From positions 186,001 to 250,000 of the forward strand of contig CANMND010000003.1 in NCBI GenBank assembly GCA_947499155.1: a stretch of 64,000 nucleotides of DNA. Direction: 5' to 3'. Below the pieces are notes generated by a model. It was not told the origin of the DNA. It did not search any database and saw only the letters and a program-made list of their open reading frames with translations. This DNA is from an uncultured Sphingomonadales bacterium. Lineage in GTDB: Bacteria; Pseudomonadota; Alphaproteobacteria; Sphingomonadales; Rhodothalassiaceae. The translations under genes and the position numbers were made by a program. Positions within the stretch are counted from its first letter, which is position 1. Every line of letters starts with the position of its first letter. Positions 27,644 to 38,034 of this stretch are shown in pieces.

Positions 27644-28783
27644 ATGCGCATTTGTGAGGCAAAAGCTTACGCAGATAGCGACTTTCTGCTGCATCCTTTG
27701 GCCCCTTCCATTGATGTTGGTTCACCACATATCCCACTGGCTGGCGGCCCCTATTACGCAGCACGATTAGGCATCACATTGCTTGATGGGGTGACGCCTG
27801 TTATTGACGAGACCGTTGATGTGGCAGCCCTTCCCGCCTGGCGGAACGCACTCCCCACACCCCTTGCCGCATTATTCAACAATCGCCTCAACGCCCTGCA
27901 AGCTCCACGCCCGGCCATGACACTCCCCGGACGGTCCCTGCCCATGGGCTTTGGCCGCCCGTTAATCATGGGCATAGTCAATGTAACGCCTGACAGTTTT
28001 TCCGATGGCGGGCGTTTTTTACATATCGATGCAGCCCTTGAACATGCCGAACAGCTCATGACAGCGGGGGCAGACATCATTGATATCGGCGGTGAAAGTA
28101 CCAGGCCCGGCGCAAAACCCGTCTGGGAAGAAGAAGAGCGCCAGCGCGTCTTGCCGGTGATTGAAGGACTGGCAGGACGTGGCACCATTTTGTCAATAGA
28201 CAGTCGCCGGTCAGGCGTCATCAAGGCAGCCCTTAAGGCTGGCGCACAGATCATCAATGATATTTCCGCACTCACTTATGATTCCGACAGTATGGCGCTG
28301 GCAGCAGAAAGCGGGGCACCGGTTATCTTGATGCATGCACTTGGCCCGCCACAAACAATGCAAGACAATCCCCATTATGAAGCCGTTGTGCCTGAGGTGT
28401 TCTGCTGGTTGCGCGACCGGATCCAGGCGTGCGAGGCAGCAGGCATTGACCCTGCACATCTAATCGCGGACCCAGGCATCGGCTTTGGCAAAACCGTGCG
28501 CCATAATTGTGATCTTATAAACGGACTTGCGGCGCTCCACAGCCTTGGCGTACCACTCTTGCTTGGTGTTTCACGCAAGCGGTTTATCGGTGCGCTGTCA
28601 CAAGAAGAAGCGCCCGACCAGCGTCTCGCCGGATCATTACTGGCAGCATTTCGTGGACTGACACAGGGGGCACATATCTTACGTGTTCATGATGTTGCAG
28701 AAACAGCACAAGCACTGCGTGTTCTGCAAGGATTAATGGACGCTGCACATATGGGAACGCGTGTAGCGTCAATTCAAGGTTAA
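27644..28783 (+). CDS. folP: Dihydropteroate synthase
   Basis: This 379-residue enzyme joins p-aminobenzoate to dihydropterin pyrophosphate in folate synthesis. The catalytic TIM-barrel domain starts at about residue 107 with MGIVNVTPDSFSDGG and GADIIDIGGESTRPGA; DPGIGFGKTVRHN and GVSRKRFIG follow. Roughly 105 residues precede it; compared with the usual 280-residue enzyme this is an extension, something seen in other alphaproteobacterial FolP proteins. No better start is obvious between 27644 and the core. It lies between ftsH and glmM, a conserved order. Confidence 0.94.
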   Translation: MRICEAKAYADSDFLLHPLAPSIDVGSPHIPLAGGPYYAARLGITLLDGVTPVIDETVDVAALPAWRNALPTPLAALFNNRLNALQAPRPAMTLPGRSLPMGFGRPLIMGIVNVTPDSFSDGGRFLHIDAALEHAEQLMTAGADIIDIGGESTRPGAKPVWEEEERQRVLPVIEGLAGRGTILSIDSRRSGVIKAALKAGAQIINDISALTYDSDSMALAAESGAPVILMHALGPPQTMQDNPHYEAVVPEVFCWLRDRIQACEAAGIDPAHLIADPGIGFGKTVRHNCDLINGLAALHSLGVPLLLGVSRKRFIGALSQEEAPDQRLAGSLLAAFRGLTQGAHILRVHDVAETAQALRVLQGLMDAAHMGTRVASIQG

Positions 28784-28835
28784 TGCGTCTGTGGCATAGA
28801 ATTATGTAGACAGACAGGGAACGATTGAGGGCGGA

Positions 28836-30179
28836 ATGACACGAAAGTATTTTGGGACCGATGGAATTCGCGGGACGGTTAATACCGCCCCCATGACTGC
28901 CGATATCGCGATGCGGGTCGGTATGGCGGCTGGACGCATCTTCCGTCGCGGCGACCATCGGCATCGTGTCGTTATCGGTAAAGACACCCGACTATCAGGA
29001 TATATGTTTGAGCCGGCCCTGACCGCTGGCTTTGTCGCCACTGGCATGGATGTGATCATGGTAGGCCCCATGCCGACGCCGGCTGTGGCCATGCTGACCC
29101 GCTCATTGCGCGCAGATCTGGGTGTCATGATCTCAGCATCGCACAATCCCCATCATGATAATGGCATCAAGCTCTTCGGTCCTGATGGCTATAAACTTTC
29201 CGATGAAACGGAAGCCGCTATCGAGCAACTCATGGAAAACGGCCTTCAAAAAGGCCTGGCAAAACCTGATGAACTGGGGCGTGCCAGCCGCCTTGCCGAT
29301 GTGGAAGGGCGTTATATTGAGTTTGCCAAGGCCACCATACCGCCGGGACTTACACTTGATGGCCTGAAAGTGGTGATCGATTGCGCCAATGGCGCGGCCT
29401 ACAAGGTTGCCCCCACAGTTTTGTGGGAACTGGGTGCGGATGTCGTGTCCATTGGTGTCACTCCCGACGGCTTCAACATAAATGAAGACTGTGGGTCCAC
29501 CGCGCCGGAGCGTATGGCAAAAGCCGTCGTGGAACATGGCGCCCATATCGGTATTGCCCTTGACGGCGATGCGGATCGCTTGACCCTTGCTGATGAAACA
29601 GGCCGCATCATTGATGGTGACCAGTTGATGGCGCTGATCGCAAAAAGCTGGAATGACCAGGGGCTGTTGAGAGGTGGCGGCCTTGTGGCAACTGTCATGT
29701 CCAATCTGGGTCTGGAGCGCTTTCTGGAAGCCCAGGGGCTTGGACTTAAGCGAACAAAAGTGGGTGACCGTTATGTGGTCGAGCACATGCGCAAGCATGG
29801 CTACAATCTGGGCGGTGAACAGTCTGGCCATATTGTCATGTCTGACTATTGCACCACAGGGGACGGCCTGATTGCCGCCCTTCAGGTTCTTGTCTGCATA
29901 GTCAACTCGGGCCAATCGGCAAGTGCGGTTACGCGGTGTTTCGACAGGGTGCCCCAACTCCTCAAAAGCGTCCGCTTCAAGGTCACCGACCCCATGAATC
30001 ACACCACAATCCGCGCCGCGATCGAAACTGGCAAAAGCCTTTTGGACGGTAATGGCCGACTGGTGATTCGCAAGTCCGGGACCGAGCCATTAGTGCGTGT
30101 CATGGCAGAAGGCGATGATGCCGAGCTGATTTCACGTATTGTCAACGATATCTGCCACAGCGTTGAAAGTGCTGCATGA
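28836..30179 (+). CDS. glmM: Phosphoglucosamine mutase
   Basis: This 447-residue alpha-D-phosphohexomutase converts glucosamine-6-phosphate to glucosamine-1-phosphate for UDP-GlcNAc synthesis. It begins [13 protein letters not shown], has the phosphoserine loop with Ser102 in MISASHNP, the metal site DGDADR and the C-terminal [12 protein letters not shown] substrate loop. The stop overlaps the thiD start by four bases. Confidence 0.97.
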   Translation: MTRKYFGTDGIRGTVNTAPMTADIAMRVGMAAGRIFRRGDHRHRVVIGKDTRLSGYMFEPALTAGFVATGMDVIMVGPMPTPAVAMLTRSLRADLGVMISASHNPHHDNGIKLFGPDGYKLSDETEAAIEQLMENGLQKGLAKPDELGRASRLADVEGRYIEFAKATIPPGLTLDGLKVVIDCANGAAYKVAPTVLWELGADVVSIGVTPDGFNINEDCGSTAPERMAKAVVEHGAHIGIALDGDADRLTLADETGRIIDGDQLMALIAKSWNDQGLLRGGGLVATVMSNLGLERFLEAQGLGLKRTKVGDRYVVEHMRKHGYNLGGEQSGHIVMSDYCTTGDGLIAALQVLVCIVNSGQSASAVTRCFDRVPQLLKSVRFKVTDPMNHTTIRAAIETGKSLLDGNGRLVIRKSGTEPLVRVMAEGDDAELISRIVNDICHSVESAA

Positions 30180-30979
30180 ACATGTTGGGCCGCGTTCTTA
30201 TTGTTGCCGGATCAGATTCAGGCGGTGGTGCAGGAATTCAGGCGGATATCAAAACAGTCAGCATGCTGGGTGGCTATGCCGCCACAGCCGTCACAGCCAT
30301 AACAGTCCAGGACACATTGGGCGTGCACGGCGTTCACCCCATTCCTGCTGAGACTGTTGCCGACCAGATGCGGGTGGTCTTGTGTGATATTGGTGCTGAC
30401 GCGATTAAAACCGGGATGCTGGGTGATGCCCGTCTCATTGAGACCGTTGCAGATGTGCTCGCATCAGATGGAAAGTCCATTCCGCTGGTCCTTGATCCGG
30501 TAATGGTGGCAAAGGGCGGGGCAAAGCTTTTGGCTGATGAGGCGGTGGCAGCACTCATGACCCGTCTGTTGCCCCTTGCCCATGTCATTACACCCAATGC
30601 GCCTGAGCTTGCCGTTCTCACCGGAATGCGGACAGACACGCACGAGGCTATGGCCAATGCCGCCCGTGCCCTGTTTGAACGCCATGGTGTGCCCGTCCTC
30701 GCAAAAGGCGGGCATGTCTCTGGTGAGACGATTACCGACCTGCTTTTGAGCAACGGGAATGAGGCACGCTTTGAGGCTTCACGCCTTGATACCCCCCATA
30801 CACACGGTACCGGCTGTACATTGGCCAGTGCCATTGCGACAGGTCTTGCTCAAGGCATGGCACTGACAGATGCGGTGGCCCGCGCCCATGACTATGTTCA
30901 AAACGCTATCCGCACCGCACCAGGATATGGAAAAGGGCATGGCCCGCTCAATCATGGCCATGTGCTGGATCAGAGCTAA
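30176..30979 (+). CDS. thiD: Hydroxymethylpyrimidine / phosphomethylpyrimidine kinase
   Basis: This 267-residue ribokinase-family enzyme phosphorylates HMP and HMP-phosphate in thiamine synthesis. It has [15 protein letters not shown], a [12 protein letters not shown] region, the KGGH segment and the ATP/anion-hole motif [12 protein letters not shown]. It overlaps glmM by four bases and ends six bases before the convergent TerC gene. Confidence 0.95.
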   Translation: MNMLGRVLIVAGSDSGGGAGIQADIKTVSMLGGYAATAVTAITVQDTLGVHGVHPIPAETVADQMRVVLCDIGADAIKTGMLGDARLIETVADVLASDGKSIPLVLDPVMVAKGGAKLLADEAVAALMTRLLPLAHVITPNAPELAVLTGMRTDTHEAMANAARALFERHGVPVLAKGGHVSGETITDLLLSNGNEARFEASRLDTPHTHGTGCTLASAIATGLAQGMALTDAVARAHDYVQNAIRTAPGYGKGHGPLNHGHVLDQS

Positions 30980-30985
30980 AGGCGC

Positions 30986-31723
30986 TTATTTACGGGCGGC
31001 ATCCTGAAGACGTTTACGCCGCTTTAGCGCCAACAGGTTCAATACTTCCACCAGAATGGAAAAGGCGATGGCAAAATAAAGATAGCCACGCGGGATATGG
31101 AAATGCATGGCATCCGCCACCAGCGCCAATCCGATCAGCAACAAAAAGCTTAAAGCCAGCATCTTGGTTGTCGGATGCTGGCGAATGAAAGCAGCCACGG
31201 GTTCTGCTGCAAACAGCATGACCAGAATGGCAAAGCTGACAGCAGCGATCATCACACCAAGATTGCTTGTCATGCCCACAGCCGTAATGACGGAATCAAG
31301 TGAAAAGACCATGTCCAGCACCATGATCTGCCCGATTGCCGCCGTCATGCCCAGAGTGGGTCGTGCCTTGCCATGTCCGAAATCACCCTCCACTTCCCCA
31401 TGAATTTCAACGGTTCCCTTGTAAAGAAGGAACAGCCCACCAGCACCGAGAATGATATCGCGCCATGAAAGCGTAAAATCGGCAATGGTCAGAATAGGGG
31501 TTGTCAGGCCGATGATAATGGTAATCCCGAACAACAGCGCAATGCGCATCAGCAAGGCACCCAGCAACCCAATCTGGCGGGCGCGCTTTGCCTGATGGGC
31601 TGGCAGGCGTTCCGTCACCACCGACAAAAACACCAGATTATCTATGCCAAGGACCACTTCCAAAAGGGCCAGTGTCAGAAAGCTCATCCAGATTTCAGGA
31701 GATGACAATGCGGCAGGGAACAT
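30986..31723 (-). CDS. TerC family integral membrane protein
   Basis: This 245-residue membrane protein has about seven hydrophobic segments and the TerC acidic motifs: LEVVLGIDNLVFLS near the N-terminus and the matching DMVFSLDSVITAVGM in the middle, which supply buried acidic residues in the membrane. Family members are linked to metal (manganese, calcium) export and tellurite resistance. AAAGGA precedes the ATG at 31723. The 143-base gap to the divergent GNAT gene shows no clear manganese riboswitch. Confidence 0.9.
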   Translation of the reverse strand: MFPAALSSPEIWMSFLTLALLEVVLGIDNLVFLSVVTERLPAHQAKRARQIGLLGALLMRIALLFGITIIIGLTTPILTIADFTLSWRDIILGAGGLFLLYKGTVEIHGEVEGDFGHGKARPTLGMTAAIGQIMVLDMVFSLDSVITAVGMTSNLGVMIAAVSFAILVMLFAAEPVAAFIRQHPTTKMLALSFLLLIGLALVADAMHFHIPRGYLYFAIAFSILVEVLNLLALKRRKRLQDAARK

Positions 31724-31866
31724 ATGTGTCCTTTTCTGACAGATGCTTCACCATCAAACAGGACGAAAAAGCGCGATGCAAGAACCCGTTTTCAAAAAAT
31801 GACCTTTGGGAACCTTTTTTCTGAATAAGAAGCGAGCTATGGTTATAAGCACAGTTTACGGATCTC

Positions 31867-32364
31867 ATGCAGATGACCCCTGACCCCACTCGCATTATTG
31901 TCCGTCCCGCGTCCGGTCCAGGCGACATGGTTATTGTGCGCCGCTTGTTTCAGGCCTATCTCAAAGCCCTGGCCATTGATCTCAGCTTTCAGGATGTGAA
32001 TAAAGAGCTGGCCACGCTGCCCGGGCCATATGCTGAACCCCATGGCACAATCCTGCTGGCTGAACGTCTGGGAGAACCGCTTGGTGTTGTCGCGCTCAAA
32101 CCTCTTGCCTGCAACAGCGATGCCGCCTGTGAGATGAAGCGACTTTATCTTGTTCCCGCTGCTCGCGGCCTTGGCCTTGCCGATGCGCTTTGCGAACGGG
32201 CTGAACAGGATGCGAGGCTGAGAGGATACCGGTTGATCCGACTGGATACACTGGCACGACTGGGCCCTGCCATTGCGCTTTATGAGCGCCGCGGCTACAG
32301 GACCTGCGCCCCTTATAACGACAACCCGTTAAGCGATGTGCGCTATTATGAAAAGCCCTTGTGA
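31867..32364 (+). CDS. GNAT family N-acetyltransferase
   Basis: This 165-residue acetyltransferase has the acetyl-CoA-binding core CEMKRLYLVPAARGLGLADALCERAEQDA (motif A, R/Q-x-x-G-x-G/A pattern in AARGLGLADAL) and a C-terminal YERRGYRTCAPYNDNP motif B. The substrate is unknown. It is a single-gene unit divergent from the TerC gene. Confidence 0.88.
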   Translation: MQMTPDPTRIIVRPASGPGDMVIVRRLFQAYLKALAIDLSFQDVNKELATLPGPYAEPHGTILLAERLGEPLGVVALKPLACNSDAACEMKRLYLVPAARGLGLADALCERAEQDARLRGYRLIRLDTLARLGPAIALYERRGYRTCAPYNDNPLSDVRYYEKPL

Positions 32365-32428
32365 TTGCTTCTTGCTGTTATAATCCGACTCCGACACCTT
32401 ACTCACAATTTGTTCTATGGGGATTTTT

Positions 32429-33073
32429 ATGAGCCTGTCCAATGGGGCCGTTTTTCATCTTAGCGCCGCACATATACAACACGCTTTGGACAGTCTGGCG
32501 GAAAATGACGCAGATGTGGCGACAACAATCCAGCAATGGGGCTATCCGGAAGAACGCCGGTCACCGGGCGGCTTTCAAACCTTGTTGCGCATCATTGTAG
32601 GCCAGCAACTCTCAGTAAAAGCCGCTGCCACCATCTCGGGGCGACTTTCTCAGGCCATGGATAACGACATAACGCCAGCGCGGCTTTTGTCCCTTGATGA
32701 GGACACCATGCGCGGTGCGGGATTATCCCGCTCAAAAGTTCTTTATTGCCGCAGCCTCGCTCATGAAGTTGCAACCGGGCGCCTTGATCCTGACAGTCTC
32801 CACCATCTGGATGATGAAGAAGTGGCTGCCCGGATCACTGCCTGCAAGGGAATGGGGCCATGGTCAGCGCGCATGTATCTGATGTTCTCACTTGGCCGGC
32901 CGGATATCTGGCCTGCAGATGATCTGGGCGTCAGGGAAGGCGTGCGCCGTATTCGCGGGCTTGATGAACGCCCCAGCCAGCCTGAAACCCACGAGTTGGG
33001 CGCGGTCTGGGCTCCATACAGATCGGCCGCAGCTCTCTTGTGTTGGCATATCCTCAACAACACACCCACCTGA
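32429..33073 (+). CDS. DNA-3-methyladenine glycosylase II (AlkA-type, HhH-GPD)
   Basis: This 214-residue base-excision glycosylase of the HhH-GPD superfamily removes alkylated purines. It has LLRIIVGQQLSVKAA, the helix-hairpin-helix CKGMGPWSARMYLMF and the catalytic aspartate in WPADDLGVREG. I chose the ATG at 32429, which has GGGG 8 bases upstream; an ATG at 32417 adds four residues. No Ada-type N-terminal domain is present. It meets oligopeptidase B tail to tail. Confidence 0.92.
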   Translation: MSLSNGAVFHLSAAHIQHALDSLAENDADVATTIQQWGYPEERRSPGGFQTLLRIIVGQQLSVKAAATISGRLSQAMDNDITPARLLSLDEDTMRGAGLSRSKVLYCRSLAHEVATGRLDPDSLHHLDDEEVAARITACKGMGPWSARMYLMFSLGRPDIWPADDLGVREGVRRIRGLDERPSQPETHELGAVWAPYRSAAALLCWHILNNTPT

Positions 33074-33083
33074 GGGCACGATC

Positions 33084-35216
33084 TCACCCTGGGTGCGTTG
33101 TTATGGCCTCAGAATCAGAATCTGTGACCGCAAGCCCAAAGGCCATCAGCAGAAAACTGTATTCTTCCGCCACCTCATACAAGCGATCATAGCGCCCTGA
33201 CTTGCCGCCATGACCCGCGCCCATATTGGTTTTAAAGACAACCAGATTGTCGTCTGTCTTAAGAAACCGAACTTTTGCCACCCATTTGGCAGGTTCCCAA
33301 TAAGTGACACGCGGATCATTAAGGCCACAGGTCACCATCATCGGTGGATAGGCCTGGGCTTTAACATTGTCATAGGGGCTGTAGCTGCGAATATAGTCAT
33401 AAGCCCTTGGATCTTCAGCAGGATTACCCCATTCCGGCCATTCAATAGGTGTCAGCGGCAATGTACTGTCAAGCATGGTGGCCAGCACATCAACAAAGGG
33501 CACATGTGCAACAATCGCCCGCCAGAGGTCGGGGCGCATATTGGCGATGGCCCCCATAAGCTTGCCACCAGCCGAGCCACCGGATGCGGAAATACCGCCC
33601 GAATGCGCAAAACCTTGCGCCACCAGAAACTCAGCCACATCGATGAAGTCGTTAAACACATTGACCCGGTTGAACAGTTTGCCACCCTCATACCAGGGCC
33701 GGCCCAGTTCATCGCCGCCCCTGATATGGGCAATGGCAAAGGCGAAACCACGGTCCAGCAAGGACAGTCGCGTTGTGGAAAATGACGGCAGCATGCCCAT
33801 GCCGTAGGCGCCATAGCCATAGAGATGCAAGGGGCCAGGCGCCTTGTCCCGAAAACCCTTTTTATAAACAATAGAAACCGGAATGCTGACGCCATCACGA
33901 CCAGGAGCCATCAGTCGTTCCGTCTCATAAGCGCTTTTGTCATAACCGCTTGGGATGACCAGCACCTTGCGCGTTATCAGTTCACGCGTTTCAAGATCAT
34001 AATCAAAGACAGTGCCAGGGGTTATCATCGATTCATAGCTGATACGAATCTGCCGGGCGTCCGGCTCAAGGGTCTCACCCAGTTCCGCCCGGCAGGCTTC
34101 TTCCGGGAAAGGAATGACATGATCGTCCGATCCGTCATGACGCATGACCCGCACCTGATCGAGACCATTCACCCGCTGTTCGATCGCAAGCCAGCCATCA
34201 AATGCCATAAGCCCGCGAAAATAAATATCAGGGCTTTTCTCCAGCAATATCCGCCAATTGCCGCTGCGGGGATCAGACTCAGGAGCCGTCAGAATTCTGA
34301 AGTTCGGCGCACCCTTGTTGGAGCGGATGAAAAATGTCTCGCCTGCATGGTCAATGTCATATTCATGGCCAGCTTCACGGGGCGCAATGATTTTAGGCCC
34401 GGCAAAAGGATCGTCCGACTTTAGAATATGGGCTTCACTTGTCTCATGACTTCCTGAAGAAATCACGATCCACTTGCGTGATTGGGTTTTCTCAATATTG
34501 ACAAAAAACCCACCATCGGCTTCCTCATAAAGACTGACCGCATCTGAGACCGGCTGCCCGAGGCGATGGGCCATCACGCAATAGGGTCGCCAGTTTTCGT
34601 TGACCAATCGGTACAAAAGCACGCTGCTATCACTGGACCAGACGGGGCTGCCCATGGTGTCGGTGATGCAATCGGGCAAAAGCTCGCCGCTTTCAAGATC
34701 CCGCACCCGTAATGTAAAACGCTCGGATCCATCCGTATCCACTGCATAGACAAGCCTATTGCCATCGGGGCTGACGCTCATGCCGCCAAGACGAAAATAG
34801 TCATGCCCCCTGGCCAGTGCCGGCTCATCCAGTATCAGCGCCCACTCATCACCTTCGACAGGCTTTCTGTACCAGCGCCGGTATTGTTCGCCCTTTTGGA
34901 AGCGCCACTGGTAAAGCCAGTCCCCGTCTTTTAAGGGCACCCCCTTGTCGTCCTCACAGATGCGCCCTTTAAGCTCTTCGAAAATCTCATCCGTCAGAGT
35001 CCTGACCGGCGCCATGGCGGCATCGAAATAGGTATTTTCCGCCTCCAGATACTCAAGAATTTCAGGCGTTTCCACCTTGGGATAATGAGGATCACGGAGC
35101 CACGCAAAGTCATCGGTCAGTGTGTTGCCATGATATGTGGAGTCAACCGGACGCCTGATGGCGCGAGGGGGCTGGGGCAAATGCGCCTGTCCCTGACTGA
35201 GAATGGTTTTCGTCAT
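33084..35216 (-). CDS. ptrB: Oligopeptidase B (S9A prolyl oligopeptidase family)
   Basis: This 710-residue cytoplasmic serine peptidase cuts short peptides after basic residues. The N-terminal beta-propeller domain (about 80-430) gates a C-terminal alpha/beta-hydrolase domain with the nucleophile in SASGGSAGG near residue 549, an aspartate in GLNDPRV near 633 and the histidine in GAGHGGKSGRYD near 667. PPRAIRRPVDSTYHG at the N-terminus is typical. There is no signal peptide. It is divergent from the Xaa-Pro aminopeptidase gene, with a shared 157-base upstream region. Confidence 0.93.
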   Translation of the reverse strand: MTKTILSQGQAHLPQPPRAIRRPVDSTYHGNTLTDDFAWLRDPHYPKVETPEILEYLEAENTYFDAAMAPVRTLTDEIFEELKGRICEDDKGVPLKDGDWLYQWRFQKGEQYRRWYRKPVEGDEWALILDEPALARGHDYFRLGGMSVSPDGNRLVYAVDTDGSERFTLRVRDLESGELLPDCITDTMGSPVWSSDSSVLLYRLVNENWRPYCVMAHRLGQPVSDAVSLYEEADGGFFVNIEKTQSRKWIVISSGSHETSEAHILKSDDPFAGPKIIAPREAGHEYDIDHAGETFFIRSNKGAPNFRILTAPESDPRSGNWRILLEKSPDIYFRGLMAFDGWLAIEQRVNGLDQVRVMRHDGSDDHVIPFPEEACRAELGETLEPDARQIRISYESMITPGTVFDYDLETRELITRKVLVIPSGYDKSAYETERLMAPGRDGVSIPVSIVYKKGFRDKAPGPLHLYGYGAYGMGMLPSFSTTRLSLLDRGFAFAIAHIRGGDELGRPWYEGGKLFNRVNVFNDFIDVAEFLVAQGFAHSGGISASGGSAGGKLMGAIANMRPDLWRAIVAHVPFVDVLATMLDSTLPLTPIEWPEWGNPAEDPRAYDYIRSYSPYDNVKAQAYPPMMVTCGLNDPRVTYWEPAKWVAKVRFLKTDDNLVVFKTNMGAGHGGKSGRYDRLYEVAEEYSFLLMAFGLAVTDSDSEAITTHPG

Positions 35217-35373
35217 ACTGAAACTAATGCCCCGATCCTGTTACGTTCGTTTAAGTGTCACCAATAATGCACATCACACTCGTGCGATGTAAGGGCCAAC
35301 GCTTGCGTGGCGGGGCGGCTGGTGCCATCAATAGACGAACGGATCTGTTTTACCGTCATGAAAGGAGCCACCC

Positions 35374-37164
35374 TTGACTAACGACCATGCCGCACGCCTG
35401 CTTGCCCTTCGTAGCGAACTGAAGACGCGTGCCCTCCAGGGCTTTTTCGTCCCTTTGGTGGATGAACACAATAGCGAATATGTCGCGGACTATGCCCATC
35501 GCCTGGAGTGGCTGACCGGATTTCGCGGCTCGCAAGGTATGGCAATCGTCCTCGATGACAGAGCTGCCATATTCGTAGATGGCCGTTATGTCCTGCAGGT
35601 CAAGGATCAGGTCGATGGCGCGGTGTTCGAGCGGATCCACAGCGCCGACCAGAGCCCTCTGGAATGGCTGGCATCCGCCGTTAGCAAGGACGACACCATC
35701 GGCCATGATCCAAGATTACACACGCCGGGTTGGGTGGAAGACACAGCCGCAATCCTTAAACGGCATGGGGCAAAACTGGTTGCCCTCAATGACAATCCGG
35801 TGGACAGCGTCTGGCATGACCAGCCTGAGCGCCCAAGCGAACAGATTATTCCCCATGACCTGGCTCATGCCGGGGTCGCCTCGTCGGAAAAGCGGGCGGA
35901 TATCGGAGCGGCGATTGCCAAGGCAGGCGCAGACACAGCCGTTATCACCGCCCTTGATTCCATTGCATGGCTGTTCAATATCCGGGGTCGCGATGTCACC
36001 CACACTCCGGTTGCCCTTGCCTATGCCCTGCTCCATCAGGACGGTCGTGGCGAATTGTTCATCGCCCCTGAAAAACTGACGGATAAAGTCCGCAGCCATT
36101 TGGGCAATCAGGTGACATGCCATCCCTATGACTCATTTTATGATGCGCTTGATGAATTGGGCCGGGATGGAAAAACCGTTCTTGCCGACCCGCAGACCAA
36201 CAATGCGGCCGTGTTCTCACGCCTCACCAGCAGTGGCGCAACAATTGTTCATGCACCTGACCCCTGTGCCCTGCCAAAAGCCCGTAAAAACCCGGTCGAG
36301 ATCAAGGGTGCCATCGCTGCACATCTGCGAGACGGTGCAGCCATTACCGAATTTCTGCACTGGGTGGACCGCACCGCTCCCAATGAACCGGTGACCGAGC
36401 TTCAGTGCGTGGACAAGCTTTTGTCTTTCCGCAAAAAACGCGACGGCTTTACCGACACAAGCTTTGACACCATTTCAGGGTCCGGCCCCCATGGCGCTAT
36501 TGTCCATTACCGCGTCTCACCGCAAACGGACCGCAGACTGCAAAAGGGCGAGCTCTATCTGGTGGACTCTGGCGGACAATATCCCGACGGTACCACCGAT
36601 ATCACCCGGACTGTTCCCATCGGTACGGTCAAAGATGAAGAGCGCCGCCATTTCACTCTGGTTTTAAAAGGCCACATCGCCCTTGCGACCCTGCGCTTTC
36701 CCAAAGGCACGACCGGCGTGCAGATCGACGCCATCGCCCGCAAGCCCTTGTGGGATGCTGGTCTTGATTATGACCATGGCACAGGCCACGGTGTCGGCAG
36801 CTTTCTGGCGGTCCATGAAGGCCCCCATCGTATTTCCAAGGCTCCCAACAGCATCGCCCTTGAACCGGGGATGCTGCTTTCTAACGAGCCTGGTTATTAC
36901 AAAAATGGTGGCTATGGCATACGCATTGAAAATCTCGTGCGCGTGGTGGAGGACGAAACTGCAAAAGAGCGGCCATTCCTGCGCTTTGAAACCATGACCC
37001 TTGCTCCCATTGATCATCGACTGATTGTCACCGCCATGCTGAATGAAGATGAACGGCGCTGGGTGGATGATTATCATTCCCGCGTGAGGGACTCTCTTGC
37101 GCCACTTGTCTCAGACGAAAGCCGGGGGTGGCTTCATGACATGACCCAGCCCCTGCCTGCCTGA
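35374..37164 (+). CDS. pepP: Xaa-Pro aminopeptidase (M24B family)
   Basis: This 596-residue manganese-type aminopeptidase P removes the N-terminal residue ahead of proline. It has two creatinase-like N-terminal domains and a pita-bread catalytic domain with the five metal ligands: the two aspartates in YLVDSGGQYPDGTTDITRT, the histidine of the HGTGHGVG segment, and glutamates in LSNEPGYY and IRIENLV. It starts at a TTG with an AAAGGAG ribosome site six bases upstream. With the neighbouring oligopeptidase B it points to peptide use. Confidence 0.93.
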   Translation: MTNDHAARLLALRSELKTRALQGFFVPLVDEHNSEYVADYAHRLEWLTGFRGSQGMAIVLDDRAAIFVDGRYVLQVKDQVDGAVFERIHSADQSPLEWLASAVSKDDTIGHDPRLHTPGWVEDTAAILKRHGAKLVALNDNPVDSVWHDQPERPSEQIIPHDLAHAGVASSEKRADIGAAIAKAGADTAVITALDSIAWLFNIRGRDVTHTPVALAYALLHQDGRGELFIAPEKLTDKVRSHLGNQVTCHPYDSFYDALDELGRDGKTVLADPQTNNAAVFSRLTSSGATIVHAPDPCALPKARKNPVEIKGAIAAHLRDGAAITEFLHWVDRTAPNEPVTELQCVDKLLSFRKKRDGFTDTSFDTISGSGPHGAIVHYRVSPQTDRRLQKGELYLVDSGGQYPDGTTDITRTVPIGTVKDEERRHFTLVLKGHIALATLRFPKGTTGVQIDAIARKPLWDAGLDYDHGTGHGVGSFLAVHEGPHRISKAPNSIALEPGMLLSNEPGYYKNGGYGIRIENLVRVVEDETAKERPFLRFETMTLAPIDHRLIVTAMLNEDERRWVDDYHSRVRDSLAPLVSDESRGWLHDMTQPLPA

Positions 37165-37193
37165 TATTCATTACGAAGGCGAAAGGATGCAGC

Positions 37194-38012
37194 ATGACTG
37201 ACGAACCGCTTGTCGTTACCACAGAAAACGGCATTGCCCATCTGGAACTCGCCCGTCCGCAAAAGGCCAATGCCATGGACCAAGCATTCTGGTCGGGCTT
37301 CCCGCAGGCCATTGACGCATTGGATGCAGATACTCAGGTCCGGGTGATAGTCATATCCGGTCGCGGTCGCCATTTCAGCGCCGGCATAGATCTTGGGATG
37401 ATGCAGTCCATGATGCCGGACCCCAAGCTGGACCCGGGTCGGGTACGTGAAAAGCTGCGGCGCACGATCTTGCGGATGCAGGACAGTTTTACCAGTCTCG
37501 ACCGCTGCCGAAAGCCAGTAATCGCCGCCATTCACGGCGGATGCCTTGGTGCGGGCGTTGACCTGATTACCGCTTGCGACATGAGAGTGGCCGCCGAAAA
37601 TGTCCGTTTTGCCATTCAGGAAATCAATATCGGCATGGTGGCGGACGTTGGCACCCTTCAGCGTGCCGGACATCTGTTGCCCCACGGAATTCTGCGAGAG
37701 CTTGCCTATACCGGTCGTGATATGGGCGCAACTGAGGCCAGCCGCTATGGCTTTGTCAATGCGATAGCAGCCGATCGTGAGGCCGCCATTGCCGCCGCCA
37801 TGGATCTGGCCGCCTCAATCGCAACGAAAAGTCCATTGGCCATAACCGGGGCAAAAGACGTACTCAACCACGCCCGCGACCACAGCATTCATGATGGCTT
37901 GAATTATGTCGCCGCTATAAATTCCGGCATACTGGTCACAGAAGATGTGGCAAAGGGTGCCACTGCCGCTCTTTCAGGAAAAGGCGTGAATTTTTCTGAT
38001 CTCCTTTCGTGA
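37194..38012 (+). CDS. Crotonase family protein, delta(3,5)-delta(2,4)-dienoyl-CoA isomerase type
   Basis: This 272-residue crotonase has the three acidic residues that define mammalian ECH1: D123 in GAGVDLITACDMR, E143 in IQEINIG and D151 in ADVGTLQR, with the same 20- and 8-residue spacings as D176/E196/D204. This predicts shifting of 3,5-dienoyl-CoA to 2,4-dienoyl-CoA during oxidation of odd-position unsaturated fatty acids. It follows pepP by 29 bases. It differs from the hydratase at 5213-5989, which has a Glu/Glu pair. Confidence 0.9.
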   Translation: MTDEPLVVTTENGIAHLELARPQKANAMDQAFWSGFPQAIDALDADTQVRVIVISGRGRHFSAGIDLGMMQSMMPDPKLDPGRVREKLRRTILRMQDSFTSLDRCRKPVIAAIHGGCLGAGVDLITACDMRVAAENVRFAIQEINIGMVADVGTLQRAGHLLPHGILRELAYTGRDMGATEASRYGFVNAIAADREAAIAAAMDLAASIATKSPLAITGAKDVLNHARDHSIHDGLNYVAAINSGILVTEDVAKGATAALSGKGVNFSDLLS

Positions 38013-38034
38013 CGCCTGATAACCGGAGCCATCC

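Noticed and set aside
29133-30002. 289-codon minus-strand frame inside glmM
   Set aside because: Shadow of a clear phosphoglucosamine mutase gene.
31724-31866. Manganese (yybP-ykoY) riboswitch upstream of the TerC gene
   Set aside because: TerC genes often carry one, but the conserved sequence blocks are not visible in this 143-base gap.
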